Below, one piece after another: positions 48,193 to 59,519 of a DNA stretch of 64,000 nucleotides. Made by a program: the position numbers and the translations under genes. The stretch covers positions 102,484,031 through 102,548,030 of the forward strand of contig CM053031.1 in assembly GCA_028564925.1 (NCBI GenBank), given 5' to 3'. Below the pieces are notes generated by a model, which saw only the letters and a program-made list of their open reading frames with translations, did no database searches and was not told the DNA's origin. Source of the stretch: Lithobates sylvaticus. Taxonomy: Eukaryota > Chordata > Amphibia > Anura > Ranidae. Every line of letters begins with the position of its first letter. Position 1 is the stretch's first letter.

Positions 48193-49484
48193 CTCTGCTG
48201 GAGCACAAAGTCACCACTTGAACTACTGTCTACAGACCAACACATTGTTTCCAACATTTTTTATTTTGTCACTGGACTTTTGTATTTTATCTTATTTCTT
48301 TTATGTGGGCCTGGTTTTTAGGCTCTTCATGTTCTTGTATATTGAGAACAATATTTTTCACTGGTATCACCCAATTGAGAGGGGTTCGTCATTGCTGCCA
48401 CTTATTTTCAAGTGATTCACTTTCGCTGTTATCACTTAATTAGAGTGGGATTTTCACTGTTATCACATACCCATCCTGGGTATTTATGTTTTTATGGGCT
48501 TCATTGGCTCAGGTTTAAATAATATATTTTTTCACTTATTTATAATTTGGATACTGTCACTTATTGCTGGTTTGCACATAATTGCACTGAGGGGTGGGTA
48601 TTACATACAGGTTAGGGGCTGCCAATAGTTAGCTGACCTGGTGCCCTTGCTCCCCCCGTGTACACTCATTCATTCGGAGATTGACAAATCCGTGGTGGAA
48701 GTTCATACACTACTGGGTTGCCCTCCCTTACATTTATTTTTATTTACATTTGATATACAGTGCCTGGATTATATCTGACACCCTGCATAGGAGGTGGTGA
48801 TAGGTTTATGTGTAGTACCACCTGCAATTAGGTGTTCACTCCCAATCACTCTACCTTACCACTTCACTGCCAGTAAATTAAAGTCCAAACCCTTTCCTTG
48901 GAATTATAGGGAGCACCATTTTTCCCTTACTTTTTATTTATTATTTAAATTTGCCTCTTAGGGGGTTAATTTCATCCGGGAAGGCTGCACTCCTGTACTA
49001 CCTGTCCCTAAGCGCGGAGTTTTTGTTGTTTCTATATGGGTTTATGACAAGCCATGATCCACTTTTAACTAGTTTAACTAGCGCATTTTTATTCACCCGT
49101 GTGTTGGTTTCATATATGTGCATATATAAGGATCCTGCCACTCACCTGGCCCTCTTAAATGACGGTTGGGGTCTAGTCAGAGCAATAGCTTATTCATTTT
49201 CTTAGGAGATGACCATTGCACCCATGATCTGCAAAAACTGTGCATTTATTTGCATACAAAATATATGCACAATATAGACATACAATTTGGCAATGCACAG
49301 ACACTGTGTGCCTCCATAGCAAACAGCTTGTTATGGGTACACATGAAGAAGAGAAGGAGGAGCCAGGAAGACCGCCAGAGGAGGAAGAGGATATGCGCCA
49401 CTCTGTGCAGTACCACTGCACAGAGCAGGTGATTATAACAGGTTTGTTATTTTAATTTAAAAGAAAATTGACTTTAGTAACACT
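48193..49484. other. No gene; T2-like right end at the close
   Basis: 48193-49200 is AT-rich, with no recognisable ends. The final part (about 49440-49484) reads GGTTTGTTATTTTAA...GACTTTAGTAACACT before TTAA (49485-49488) and matches the right terminus of 12059-12563. Confidence 0.4.
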
Positions 49485-49488
49485 TTAA

Positions 49489-49790
49489 ATACAGTGGGTG
49501 TTTTTTTTTTTTTATTTAATTATAAGGCTAAATACCTTCTTTGCCCAGCTCTGCTGTGTTGTCACATGGCCCCCTCTGCTAGCTTGCATACGTCAGAGGA
49601 TTTCAGCCCCTCCATCTGTACTCCTTAGATCGAGTATGAGAGCAGAGAGGATATGGGACCACACAGCAGAGCTGGGCAAAGAAGGTATTTAGCTTTATAA
49701 TTTAAAACACACACTGTATTTAATATGTTCCTAAAACAGAGAGAATAAAATAATTTAATAGATGTGACTTTACAACCCCTTTCATTTTCT
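49489..49790. mobile_element. T2-like MITE built as a hairpin
   Basis: After TTAA (49485-49488) an ATACAGTGGGTGTTTTT arm with GGCTAAATACCTTCTTTGCC and CAGCTCTGCTGTG is inverted at 49655-49735 (CACAGCAGAGCTGGGCAAAG and so on). The right terminus CTTTACAACCCCTTTC resembles T2-type ends with a decayed TTAA. Loop about 80 bp. Confidence 0.55.
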
Positions 49791-50719
49791 GACTAACGTT
49801 CCACTTTAATTGGGGTTTTCAATATTCCACCTAAATTTGCAAATTTTTATTGGTGAGTAATTTTCCAAAATAAGAGCTGCATAACATTTTATTTGTAATA
49901 CATTTTCATGGAAGCTTACGATTTTTACATGAACCACTTTTACAACATTGGTTCAATCAAGCCTGTGAGTATAGTAATAGTGTGACATTAACAATAGGCC
50001 AGGTTAAGATGGGGAAAATAAAAAGGTCTCTGCCCTTGTATTAAATTGTCTATTTGCACAAATAGACTTACAGCCCCTAACAGGCAGCCTCGTTTGTTAT
50101 CTATTCAGTATTCATAAAGAGTTCAAAGACCCAATATCTGTTTTTACACCAGACTGAGAGTTAAGCAGCTTAGCTAAAAAAAAAAAATATCAGCAAATGT
50201 CAATAGTGAGAGAAGGTCGACAGGAAAACAATTTATGTAACTCTCTGTGTGTCGGACAGAACCATCCACTGATGCAGGGACAGCAGAGGACAAAACATGG
50301 AACTGTGATTCTGTAATATTTAATTCAGCTTGGCTCTCCTAATTATTGAATTAATATGCATATCTTAGTTTTGGATAGAGTGCAGAAGGGCTCTTTAAAG
50401 CACTTAATTGCTGTTAAGATTCACCCCTCTATTTGTAGCGGTGACCATCATCACCAAGAAGGAAAGTGTGGTGGAATCCAACATGTTGTCCCCAGAGCAA
50501 GAGTTAAAGGGAAAACACCTACCAATGGGGACAGCTGATTAAGAGGAAGTCGCCTCACTTTGGAGAACTTTCTTCTAATTTCAATTTGCATATCTGGGAC
50601 AGGAAGCAACGGAAGATTTCCCCAACAGAACACAGGTAGCAAAAATAAACGGGTAGGGGTTTTAACCCTTTTCTACACTATTCAAAAAAAAAAAAAAAAC
50701 ACGAAACATTGATAATACA
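49791..50719. other. Repeat-poor stretch; candidate regulatory DNA at about 50000-50640
   Basis: No repeat ends or exon features. Homeodomain/POU-like words cluster at 50310-50370 (TAATATTTAATTCAGC; CCTAATTATTGAATTAATAT; ATGCATAT). The look is that of vertebrate conserved non-coding elements, by inference only. A poly-A run (50685-50699) precedes the next MITE. Confidence 0.3.
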
Positions 50720-50723
50720 TTAA

Positions 50724-51168
50724 AGTGATTGTAAAGCTTTGTTTTAATATAACAAACATGTCATACTTACCTCCACTGTGCAGTTTGTTTTGCACAGCGT
50801 GGCCCCCGATCCTCGACTTCTAGGGTCCCCCAGCGGCACTGGTAGCTTCTCCCTGCATTGTATAACCCCCCTCTAGAAGAAGCACTCTCCCAGGGGGTTA
50901 CCTTGTGGGAACGCTCCAGAGTCCAGCATTTGCATCCATAGACGCAGAATGCCGGACTCGTCTCCGGTGTCCGTGTCATTGGATTTGATTGACAGCAGCG
51001 AGAGCCAACGGCTGCGCTGCTATCAATCTATTCAACCAAGAGCCGAGACACCAGGCAGAGGGGAAGAACGCGTCTCCGGCGTGGGAATTACGGGTATCAG
51101 GTGAGTAAACCGGGGAGGGGGGGGGGTGGTCAGTGACCGAAGCTTTTTCACTAGGGATTACAACCCCT
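50724..51168. mobile_element. T2/Kolobok-like MITE
   Basis: TTAA (50720-50723) then AGTGATTGTAAAGC; the right end GGATTACAACCCCT then TTAA (51169-51172). The interior contains CATACTTACCTCCACTGTGC and GACAGCAGCGAGAGCC, resembling 6285-6778. A G run lies at 51115-51126. Confidence 0.65.
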
Positions 51169-51531
51169 TTAAGTTAAATAAAAATTTGACCCAAAGTTCA
51201 TGGTTGTCTTTGAGGCTGGTCAGTGGACAATATCAAAAATGTTTCAGTAGCAGCCTTTCTGGACCCGACAGGCTGGCTTTCAGCACTACTAGCAGTTATG
51301 GTCTAGAGCCCTACGGACGACATGAGTAAAGATGACATATAGGAACAACACAAAACTCACCAACATGAAATAGACCTGAAAGTGTGCCTTGGTCTACCGT
51401 ATGGTACACCAAAATAAGGGGGCATACCCTAGATAAAGAATGGTAAGAAGTAGTTATGGAATAATGTAGAATGAGTATTCAGTCTGGGTAAGAATACTTG
51501 GAAGAGGCTTTTAAAAGGGGAGGGTGGGTGG

Positions 51532-51633
51532 GTATCACGCACAGGAAACCGACAAAGACCGGCGGCCTTTGGGCTGCTTAAATACCCTCCGGGCTCCTCC
51601 CATAACTTCAGGCCGGTACCCGGCCTTCCAATT
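51532..51633. repeat. Ngaro split direct repeat B, internal copy
   Basis: Starts GTATCACGCACAGGAAACCG and ends CCGGCCTTCCAATT; the same sequence closes the element at 57005-57106. Confidence 0.9.
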
Positions 51634-51761
51634 TATGGTCTAGAGCCCTACGGACGACATGAGTAAAGATGACATATAGGAACAACACAAAACTCACCAA
51701 CATGAAATAGACCTGAAAGTGTGCCTTGGTCTACCGTATGGTACACCAAAATAAGGGGGCA
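51633..51761. repeat. Ngaro split direct repeat A, internal copy
   Basis: Starts TTATGGTCTAGAGCCCTACG and ends AAAATAAGGGGGCA; identical to 51296-51424. Confidence 0.9.
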
Positions 51762-51799
51762 AAAACCTTCAGGTAGGGGATAATTATTTATTAAAGGTA

Positions 51800-52450
51800 A
51801 TGTCACTGAGTAAGACGAGCAAAGGCCTGAGCCATCTCCAACTGTGGGATAGGAACGTAGCGAGAGAAGCAGGCCGATCTCCACCGAGCCAGCTCCCCGA
51901 TCACGTGGTCCGGAACCCCCTATCCTGAGACCGCCGCGGCCGCCCCAATCCGGAATGAATGCCCGGAGTACTGGCTGGGGTCCAAGTGAAGATTGCCGAG
52001 GAGGACCCGGACATGTTCCGCGAACTGTGACGAGTTGAGGGGTTACACCGTAAAGGGCAGAAGCGGACTGGACCCTGGGCGGTCGGATAGCAGTGCCGTC
52101 AAGCGGTTTAACACGGCAACTGGGCCCCAGTTGTCGTGAGTCCTGTACAGGTGAACATCTACTCCGGAACCTCGCTGCTGAATTTTGGATGTCGCCAAGT
52201 GAAGGACGTAGTGATCCTGGTGGCGGCAGACTACTTCTATGCAAGACTGGACCGGCTGGGTGGCTGCGAGTGAACTCGCTGGGCCGTAGAAACCCACAAA
52301 ACGCCATATGTATCGCAGCCTGCAGGGCGGTGCTGAGGAGGAGACCGAAAGGGGCCTATCCAGGATGTCAGACATCCCTCGAAGATCTCCCCCGTGATAG
52401 GCAGCCGCTTAGGGCTGACTGGCGGCTGGTGTTTCTGCACTCCACGTAGT
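51800..52450 (-). pseudogene. Tyrosine recombinase region of the Ngaro-like element
   Basis: On minus, FCGFLRPSEF (active-site Arg context), SGHSFRIGAA (the H-x-x-R box) and SACFSRYVPIP (the Tyr context) appear in the order expected of the recombinase that integrates Ngaro/DIRS elements in place of a DDE integrase. Part of a fossil element. Confidence 0.7.
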
Positions 52451-52559
52451 AGAGCCCTCACTGCGTGGCAGGAGAACGCCGAAGGCCTCGCGGGGTCTTG
52501 AAGTGACAAGTAGTGCGGCACCACGGCCACGTACTGGCGTATCGTGCTGTGTGACAGTG

Positions 52560-53051
52560 CTAGGAGGGAATGACAATAAGCGCTGAGTTAAACTTCCCTG
52601 GAATGAATGAGCAGTAAACATTGAACTGACGCTGTAGGGATAGCTGGACCAGTCTGCGGAGGAAGGGCATGACGGGCCTGGATTTAGGCCTGCCCTTGCT
52701 GATGATCTTGGCTGTGGCTTGATTGTCTGTCGTGCAAGCCACAGTCTGTCCAGACCAATGGTGACCCCATAGGTGAGCGGCTGCTACGATGGGGAAGAGC
52801 TCAAAGAGGGCTGACGTGGTAGTGAAGCCTGGTGTGGCTAGTGCTTGAGGAGGCCAAGGGGCGACGAACCACAAATGGCCAAAAATGGCGGCGCATCCTG
52901 TGGATGCCGCCGCATCGGTCACCACCTGAGGTGACTGCGTGGACACGACTGGGATGAACAGGGACACACCGTTCCAATTACTAAGAACGTGTTCCCACAT
53001 GGCCAGATCTGCCCTGGCTGCCCAAGGACTACTCTCAGACCCGAAGGTCAA
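52560..53051 (-). pseudogene. RNase H-like region of the Ngaro-like element
   Basis: VVTDAAASTGCAAIFGHLW, LFPIVAAAHLWG and CTTDNQATAKII show the Asp, Glu and Asp contexts of the RNase H fold that follows RT in YR retrotransposons, and the segment ends in the FIPGKFNSA stretch. Part of a fossil element. Confidence 0.65.
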
Positions 53052-53599
53052 TTTGGTCGCGAAATAGTATCGCTCCCTCCACTTGACGAGGGAACGAGCG
53101 AGTTGAGACTGGGAGCGACGGAAGAATGAGGCGCTGACAGATCATACACCGGACGTTTTAATTTGAAAATATTCCCTGTACAAGCCCGATAGGGCTAACC
53201 CTCCAGATGTTATCATGAAGTCCCGATCCAACTCCGTCTGCAGAAGGACGTCAACCGCTGGCTCATCTGTTGCTGCTGAGCGTAGGTTCGGACATACGTG
53301 GGTGGAGTGGGGCAGGGTGATGAGCCCGATGTGAAACCCATCGGTGAGACCCCGGATGAGGTAGCTGGCGAGTGACGGAGTGGGGTGTGAGGTCAAGTAA
53401 ACACCAAGCCAAAGGACGTCGACCCGGCTTAGTCATGGTTCTTCTGTTTGACCTCACATAGGATCCTGGGGTGCGCCCTCTGGCATAGGGTGCAAACGTG
53501 CAAGAGCCGGCACTGGCTGAAATTGCAGGAGCCGTAATTGAAATTGTTGCAAATGGCGGCTCCCCCAACCATCCGCACCGGACGTCCCAACTTGTCCAC

Positions 53600-54592
53600 C
53601 TATTGCGCTTGCGCCGGGGCCTGCTGAGCCTGGCTCGTGCTGGTAGAGGCCGTGCTAGCTATCGGATGGACAGAGGCTATGCTGGCACACCAGACCGTGG
53701 TGTGGGACGCTGACTGACAGACAGCACATAGCGGGGAGCGAAGACCCGCGAAGTGGCGGCAGAACAACTCCGTGTCCACTACGCTCCAGTCCGTTGTCAA
53801 TTGAAACTGTGAGAATCTGGCTGCGGCTTTGGCCGAAAAGGACCGATGATAGTCGTAGAACGCTGAGCCACCGTATTTGTGGCCCAGGTCTACGATCAAA
53901 TGGAGGTAGAGGTCCAGTTCCTCCCGTCTGCCGGGGGAGGCTGAGCATCGCACGTCCCTAAACATGCCGAAAGCGAGCGTGAACTCGGGCACCGTGAGCT
54001 TTCTGTTGAGCCTCGGATCCTTTGCTTTCAAAACCACCGAGATGTCCCCCCAGGTGTAGGCCTTGTTCTCGGCCAAGTCATGGACCGAGATCAAGAGTGA
54101 GGCCAGGTTAACGTCTCTGCCCTCTAGAATGTCCTTCCTTACGCTGGGTGGCACCAGGTGGGAAGGGTGAACGGTAGTCGTGGCAAGCTCACTACCTGCG
54201 GCCGGTGCACTGATGGCTGGGACCACCGCAGGGTCCGGAACCGTGGCAGCCGGGCTGGTCTCTAGACGAGACACCCTGTCCTGGACCTCAACGATTGAGG
54301 AAGACAGGGAAGACACGAGGGTGTGTAGCTGAGCGACGGCGGCTGAAATCGATTCCAGAGACGCCTGCTGGCTGCTGGGGCTTGCTGCGGCCGGTGGTGG
54401 GAAGAGGAGCCTGACTAGCTCCACCTTCCTGGCCGCGGACGAGAAGGGTATCCCTCTGCGTCCCAGCTCGGCAGACAGCCTGGGAATTGTCCATGCCGTA
54501 AGGGACTGGACACTGCCAGCCTCGGAGGCTGATGCCGGAGATAGCGGGGTGGTGAGGTCATCGCTGCCGACTGATGACATGGCGGCTGCCAA
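53600..54592 (-). CDS. Gag-like frame of the Ngaro-like element (330 aa)
   Basis: Starts MAAAMSSVGSDDLTTP. A SAP-like segment (about residues 33-64: IPRLSAELGRRGIPFSSAAR), a short coiled coil (about 78-112), then a conserved block (LTVPEFTLAFGMFRDVRCSA; YGGSAFYDYHRSFSAKAAAR) that I recall as typical of vertebrate Ngaro/DIRS gag-like proteins. A CAVCQSASHTTVWC cluster near the end could be a metal-binding knuckle. The frame is open throughout. The role is presumed to be a nucleocapsid-like protein of the fossil element. Confidence 0.7.
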   Translation of the reverse strand: MAAAMSSVGSDDLTTPLSPASASEAGSVQSLTAWTIPRLSAELGRRGIPFSSAARKVELVRLLFPPPAAASPSSQQASLESISAAVAQLHTLVSSLSSSIVEVQDRVSRLETSPAATVPDPAVVPAISAPAAGSELATTTVHPSHLVPPSVRKDILEGRDVNLASLLISVHDLAENKAYTWGDISVVLKAKDPRLNRKLTVPEFTLAFGMFRDVRCSASPGRREELDLYLHLIVDLGHKYGGSAFYDYHRSFSAKAAARFSQFQLTTDWSVVDTELFCRHFAGLRSPLCAVCQSASHTTVWCASIASVHPIASTASTSTSQAQQAPAQAQ

Positions 54593-55139
54593 GACCCGTT
54601 ACTTAGTAGACTGGTCACGTGTCTGCAAGCTGGGCCTGCTGGAACCCTGATCAAGCTGGTGCAGGTGGACCTACAGAATCCGACTGACCTGAGAGAGTGT
54701 GAGAGAAAGTACCCATTCAAGAGCCTAAACTGCTGCCGTCCAGAGCGACGGAACCCCACGTAGATGATAACAACAGGCGATAGTGACTTAAGTCGACTGC
54801 CGAGACCGCTGTGGGATCAAATGACAGATGACAACACGAATGACTGACTTGACATGTTGCCTTAACTGAACGAACTTCCCGTGACAGGGCCCGGCCCGTT
54901 CGTACCGTATGGGGGTGCCTGTGGGCCGGACTCTGGAGCACGTACAGAAATGAGGCAACCGTGAAACGAGGCTAACTGCCTGGGTATTGCTGAGGCCGAA
55001 CTGTGACATCCGGCTGCCACCGGGTCCGACTCCAAGCTCCCTCTTTTTTTTTTTTTCTCTTTTGTTTCCCCTTTTTTTTTTTCGTAGAAATGCGGCCGGC
55101 CTAGGGCACGCCGGCGCGAATTCGTACAGGCAGGTGACC

Positions 55140-56225
55140 AATTAACGCCGGGGCGTGGTAAGGTGACACAGGAATGATATAACATGACAAGGACAAGAAT
55201 CAACGTCTTTTTTTTTTTTTTTTTTTGCGACTCCGCCCCTGGCGCATGTATTGAAATGAGGCCGGGCCTAGGGCACGCCGACACGAATTAGTGCGAGGTA
55301 GTGACTGCATTCATGCCGGGCGTGGTAAGGTGACAGAAATGAGATACCATGACAGGGGCAAGAATCAGGAATGTACGCAAACCAGTGATGCGATTCCGCC
55401 CTTGGCGCATGTATTGAAATGAGGCCGGGCCTAGGGCACGCCGACATGAATTAGTGCGAGGTAGTGACTGCATTCATGCCGGGCGTGGTAAGGTGACAGA
55501 AATGAGATACCATGACAGGGGCAAGAATCAGGAATGTACGCAAACCCGTGATGCGATTCCGCCCTTGGCGCATGTATTGAAATGAGGGCACGCCGACACG
55601 AATTAGTGCGAGGTAGTGACTGCATTCATGCCGGGCGTGGTAAGGTGACAGAAATGAGATACCATGACAGGGGCAAGAATCAGGAATGTACGCAAACCTG
55701 TGATGCGATTCCGCCCTTGGCGCATGTATTGAAATGAGGCCGGGCCTAGGGCACGCCGACACGAATTAGTGCGGGGAAGTGACTGCATTCATGCCGGGCG
55801 TGGTAAGGTGACAGAAATGATATACCATGACAGGGGCAAGAATCAGGAATGTACGCAACCAGTGATGCGATTCCGCCCTTGGCGCATGTATTGAAATGAG
55901 GCCGGCCTGGGGCACGCCGACACGAATTAGTGCGGAGAAGTGACTGCATTCATGCCGGGCGTGGTAAGGTGACAGAAATGATATACCATGACAGGGGCAA
56001 GAATCAGGAATGTACGCAACCAGTGATGCGATTCCGCCCTTGGCGCATGTATTGAAATGAGGCCGGCCTGGGGCACGCCGACACAAATTAGTGCGGGGAA
56101 GTGACTGCATTCATGCCGGGCGTGGTAAGGTGACAGAAATGATATACCATGACAGGGGCAAGAATCAGGAATGTACGCAACCAGTGATGTGATTCCGCCC
56201 TTGGCGCATGTATCGAAATGAGGCC
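55140..56225. repeat. Tandem array, unit about 162 bp, 6-7 units
   Basis: The GATGCGATTCCGCCCTTGGC landmark recurs at 55387, 55550, 55702, 55864, 56025 and (with one change) 56186, giving spacings of 163, 152, 162, 161 and 161. Each unit also carries GCCGGGCGTGGTAAGGTGAC and GACAGGGGCAAGAATCAGGA. The first units (55140-55386) are diverged and interrupted by T runs. It lies upstream of gag in the Ngaro-like element; the minus frames across it are artefacts of the repeat. Confidence 0.9.
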
Positions 56226-57107
56226 GGGTAGTCGTGCATCTGGATCGCCCCGATCGGAGCATGCATGGATGCGACCGGACCAGGATCGAAGCGATGGCAT
56301 GAACGCCCTGTTTAACTGATGCGAAATGATTTAGCATGACCGAATGGCCCGATACGTTAGCCATGTTTGAAATGATGAAATGATTGTCATGCTAACACGT
56401 GAAATGTTTCGACACGGTCGAAGTGATTCGTACAATTAGTATGCCAACAGTGCTTCGGAATGTGAATAGCGATTTGGTACGCTCGCTGGCGCCACTGATT
56501 CGAATAACGGCAGGACATGAACGATACGTGTGAGTGCAAACGGCACCCGTGCGTGAGTCGTGTTTGAACGATTCGAAGACTGCGTAGCACGACCGCGTAA
56601 GGGAACCCTTGAGTGCCGGATGCGGCATCGGTCGGAGTGTTTCGTGGCGGGCGGCCCTGAATGTGCGTGCCGCTAGATGGCTCCCGATCGTGTATAACCA
56701 AAAACGTGCGAGTAAGTGTTTAGTTTTCGAGACAAGCAGCGCGTGGTTCGTGAGCTACGCAGACCACAGTTTAGTGACATGATAAGCAGTGCATGAGAAT
56801 GTAAAACATGGGAGCCGAAGCCCTACCTGCGACAGCCGAACCAGACTCTTTGAACGAACTGCGACTCGGCGACACGAAAGGATAATGCGACTTACGAACA
56901 CGGAACGCGGGACTGCAACAAGAGGAGACGGACAGACGAAAACGGAGCTCACGAACCGGCACCAACAGCGCTTGTCTCGAACGAGTCGGTCCTAGATGAC
57001 TGACGTATCACGCACAGGAAACCGACAAAGACCGGCGGCCTTTGGGCTGCTTAAATACCCTCCGGGCTCCTCCCATAACTTCAGGCCGGTACCCGGCCTT
57101 CCAATTA

Positions 57108-57379
57108 GTCAGATCTTGCAGACTAATAACATTGCTTATTCCAGGGATTGCTAGGTGCACTCAAAGGGTACCAAAAAGGCAAGTGCAGCAATCTCTATGT
57201 GTACTTTAATATTTTTTATTTATCTGGGAATATTTTAAAGTGGTTGTAAAGATTATTTTAATAATAAAAATAATAATGAACGTGTTATACCTACCTATTT
57301 TTTTTTTTTTTTTTAAACCATTCATACTTCCCTTCTTTGCTTAAATGCAATAGTAAAAAAAAAAAGTTAACAAAAGCAA

Positions 57380-57414
<35 letters not shown>

Positions 57415-58876
57415 CCTTTATTTCATTTGTAAATAACTGCAATATGTTGTGCAAGAATCATAATTAAAGAGGTACATTTATAAAAGCAGTGGATTTGACT
57501 TACAACAAACATTCACTTGCAGTAAATGAATCCATGTCATTAAAAGTACATGCATCTGGAAGAATAACCAGCAAAGAATATTTATTGAATGTCAGGGTCA
57601 CTGCTTTACATATATGCCTTAGTGTCATTCTAAACAAGACACACCATAGAATGAATTTTACACTTATCTAGCCTACAGTAGGGATGAGCCGAACACCCCT
57701 CCCCCAGTTCAGTTCGCAGCAGAACATGCAAAAAAATTTGTGCGAAGACTGTTAAAGTCTATGGGGCTAGAATGTGAAAAATCAAGTGCTCTTTTAAAGG
57801 CTTATATGAAAGTTATTGCCATAAAAAGTGTATGGGGACTCTGTTACTGCCTAGGGGACATGTATCAATGCACCAAAAAAAAGTTTTAAAAATGGCTGTT
57901 TTTTTCAGGAGCAGTGATTTTAATAAATTTTTAAAGTGAAACAATAAAAATGTTATATTCCTTTAAATATCATGCTTGGGGGTCGCCTTAGTCTGCTTGT
58001 AAAGTAGCGCATCTTTACATATGCATAACAGTACCACAGCAACATGTGAAGAAGATCAGCTTATGTTCTCTTGGTATTTATAAAATAGGAGCTCCAGGAG
58101 TCCCTTTATTGAATTTAAATAATAAAGCTGGCCATTCATGGATCAATATTTGGCAGGTCCAGCAGGGACTGACCAAATTTTGTTCAGTGTGTGACCTTCA
58201 CCGTTCAACATAAATCAATTGTTTCCATGACCTCTCTGGAAGGGACATGCTAGAAAACGTATCGAGCTGCAGCCACTGATCAGTGTATTCTAACAGTGGC
58301 AGGTCCTGTTCTCAGAATACAATCACCTGGGAATAGTTTTGTGGCTTTAGATTGTCACTCTGAACTGAAAAAGTGGCAGACTGATGTCTGTGGGTAGAAG
58401 TTCCATATCCTCTCTACCCACAGACATCAATGTTACCACCCTGAACTGAAGTGGCAATTTAAAACCACAAAACACATTTCATTTTGGTGAAAAGGAAATT
58501 TGAGGTTTCATTAAAGCAGACGATTCCTGCTAATTCTTAGCCAATTCTGTTGATCAATCCATCAATGACTGCTTATTTACAGTATATGGAGACTCACATT
58601 AACATCAAATTGTATACAGAATTTCCCTGTTCTTATGAAAACACAAAGTGACACAAATGTAAGCAATTGTTTCTACCTCCTAAGTATACCAAAAAGATTT
58701 CCAATGTTTTTTCATTGTCGGTGACAGTAGTAGAGCGTTTTTTGCACCACCCAGGTGGCGGAGCAAGGCAAGGTTTAAGTTTCACCCCTAGCATAGCCTT
58801 GCCACAATGAAATGTTACCCAGCATCAAGTTTCTGTGTGTAGTAATCTAGCTCCACAGCAGGCAAAGGATACTATA
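57108..58876. other. No gene; MITE scrap, CA repeat, short hairpin repeat
   Basis: 57235-57238 TTAA followed by AGTGGTTGTAAAGATT is a T2-like left end running to a T run near 57300. (CA)n spans 57383-57411. 57420-57670 is repeat-poor and AT-rich. 58131-58200 carries AAGCTGGCCATTCATGGATC with CCAGCAGGGACTGACC, the short hairpin repeat also at 36968 and 7275. 58390-58435 holds a CTGATGTCTGTGGGTAGA hairpin with its inverted TCTACCCACAGACATCA. Confidence 0.45.
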
Positions 58877-59165
58877 CAGCCGTGGCCAAAAGTTGAGAGC
58901 GACACAAAATATTAATTTTCACAAAGTCTGCCGCCTTTTTTTTTTTTTTTTTTAAACGCAAATTTGCATATATTCCAAACGTTATAAAAGGGTGATCAGA
59001 TGAATTCCAATGTCCTTTGCACTTGTTACAACTTTGTTCTCACTCATTCTACCTGCAGTAAATGTTAGATTCTTTAAGATTTCCAATAAGTGGAAAACTA
59101 AAGTTGCAACAGAGCATGAAGCACATGTGAAAAGTGCTGGGTTGGATGGAACCAAAACTTGAAAG
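58877..59165. mobile_element. Tc1/mariner-like fragment (CAGCCGTGGCC end)
   Basis: After TA (58875-58876) reads CAGCCGTGGCCAAAAGTTGA and ATATTAATTTTCACAAAGTC, a terminal sequence I recall from Tc1/mariner-like repeats of fish and frogs. Only one end and some interior remain, with no transposase motif. Confidence 0.5.
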
Positions 59166-59519
59166 CGAGTCATATCACATTATACTCTATTTAACACATT
59201 GTTAAAGAGGAATTTCTTGTGTAAATTTACCATTTCTATTATATCACTACATAGGAGATGCCAATCTCCCCCATAGCCCCTGTAAACAGCAAAACCCTAA
59301 ACCAGGGATGCATCTACCATAATGAATGTGCCTATAGGTGGCATAATCCCTATGGAATCATCTCTCATCAACCCTAGTTAGATGACTTTCATCATACAGA
59401 AATCTCAAATCAGCATGTACACCCCATGCAAACTGTCCAACATATTTAAACAAGCAACCATTAGATCTTCATGCAAACAGTGCATATGGATAAAGGTTAT
59501 ATACCTCAACCAATTCTGC
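59166..59519. other. No gene seen
   Basis: AT-rich sequence without recognisable features. Confidence 0.35.

Larger units (their letters stand above)
51296..57106 (-). mobile_element. Ngaro-like tyrosine-recombinase retrotransposon (fossil, young)
   Basis: Split direct repeats frame it: a 129-bp repeat at 51296-51424 and 51633-51761, and a 102-bp repeat at 51532-51633 and 57005-57106. The copies of each pair read as identical, so the insertion is recent. Read on minus: a leader with a 162-bp tandem array (55140-56225), a gag-like frame (54592-53600), the start of a pol-like region (about 53560-53140), an RNase H-like region and a tyrosine-recombinase region. Repeats in A-BA-B order indicate Ngaro rather than DIRS. 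High CpG content also suggests youth. It is not whole; a few breaks are evident in the pol part. Confidence 0.85.

Noticed and set aside
55140-56225. CRISPR-like or gene-family array suggested by repeated frames
   Set aside because: Units of 162 bp are contiguous, with no spacers; the frames simply repeat the unit.
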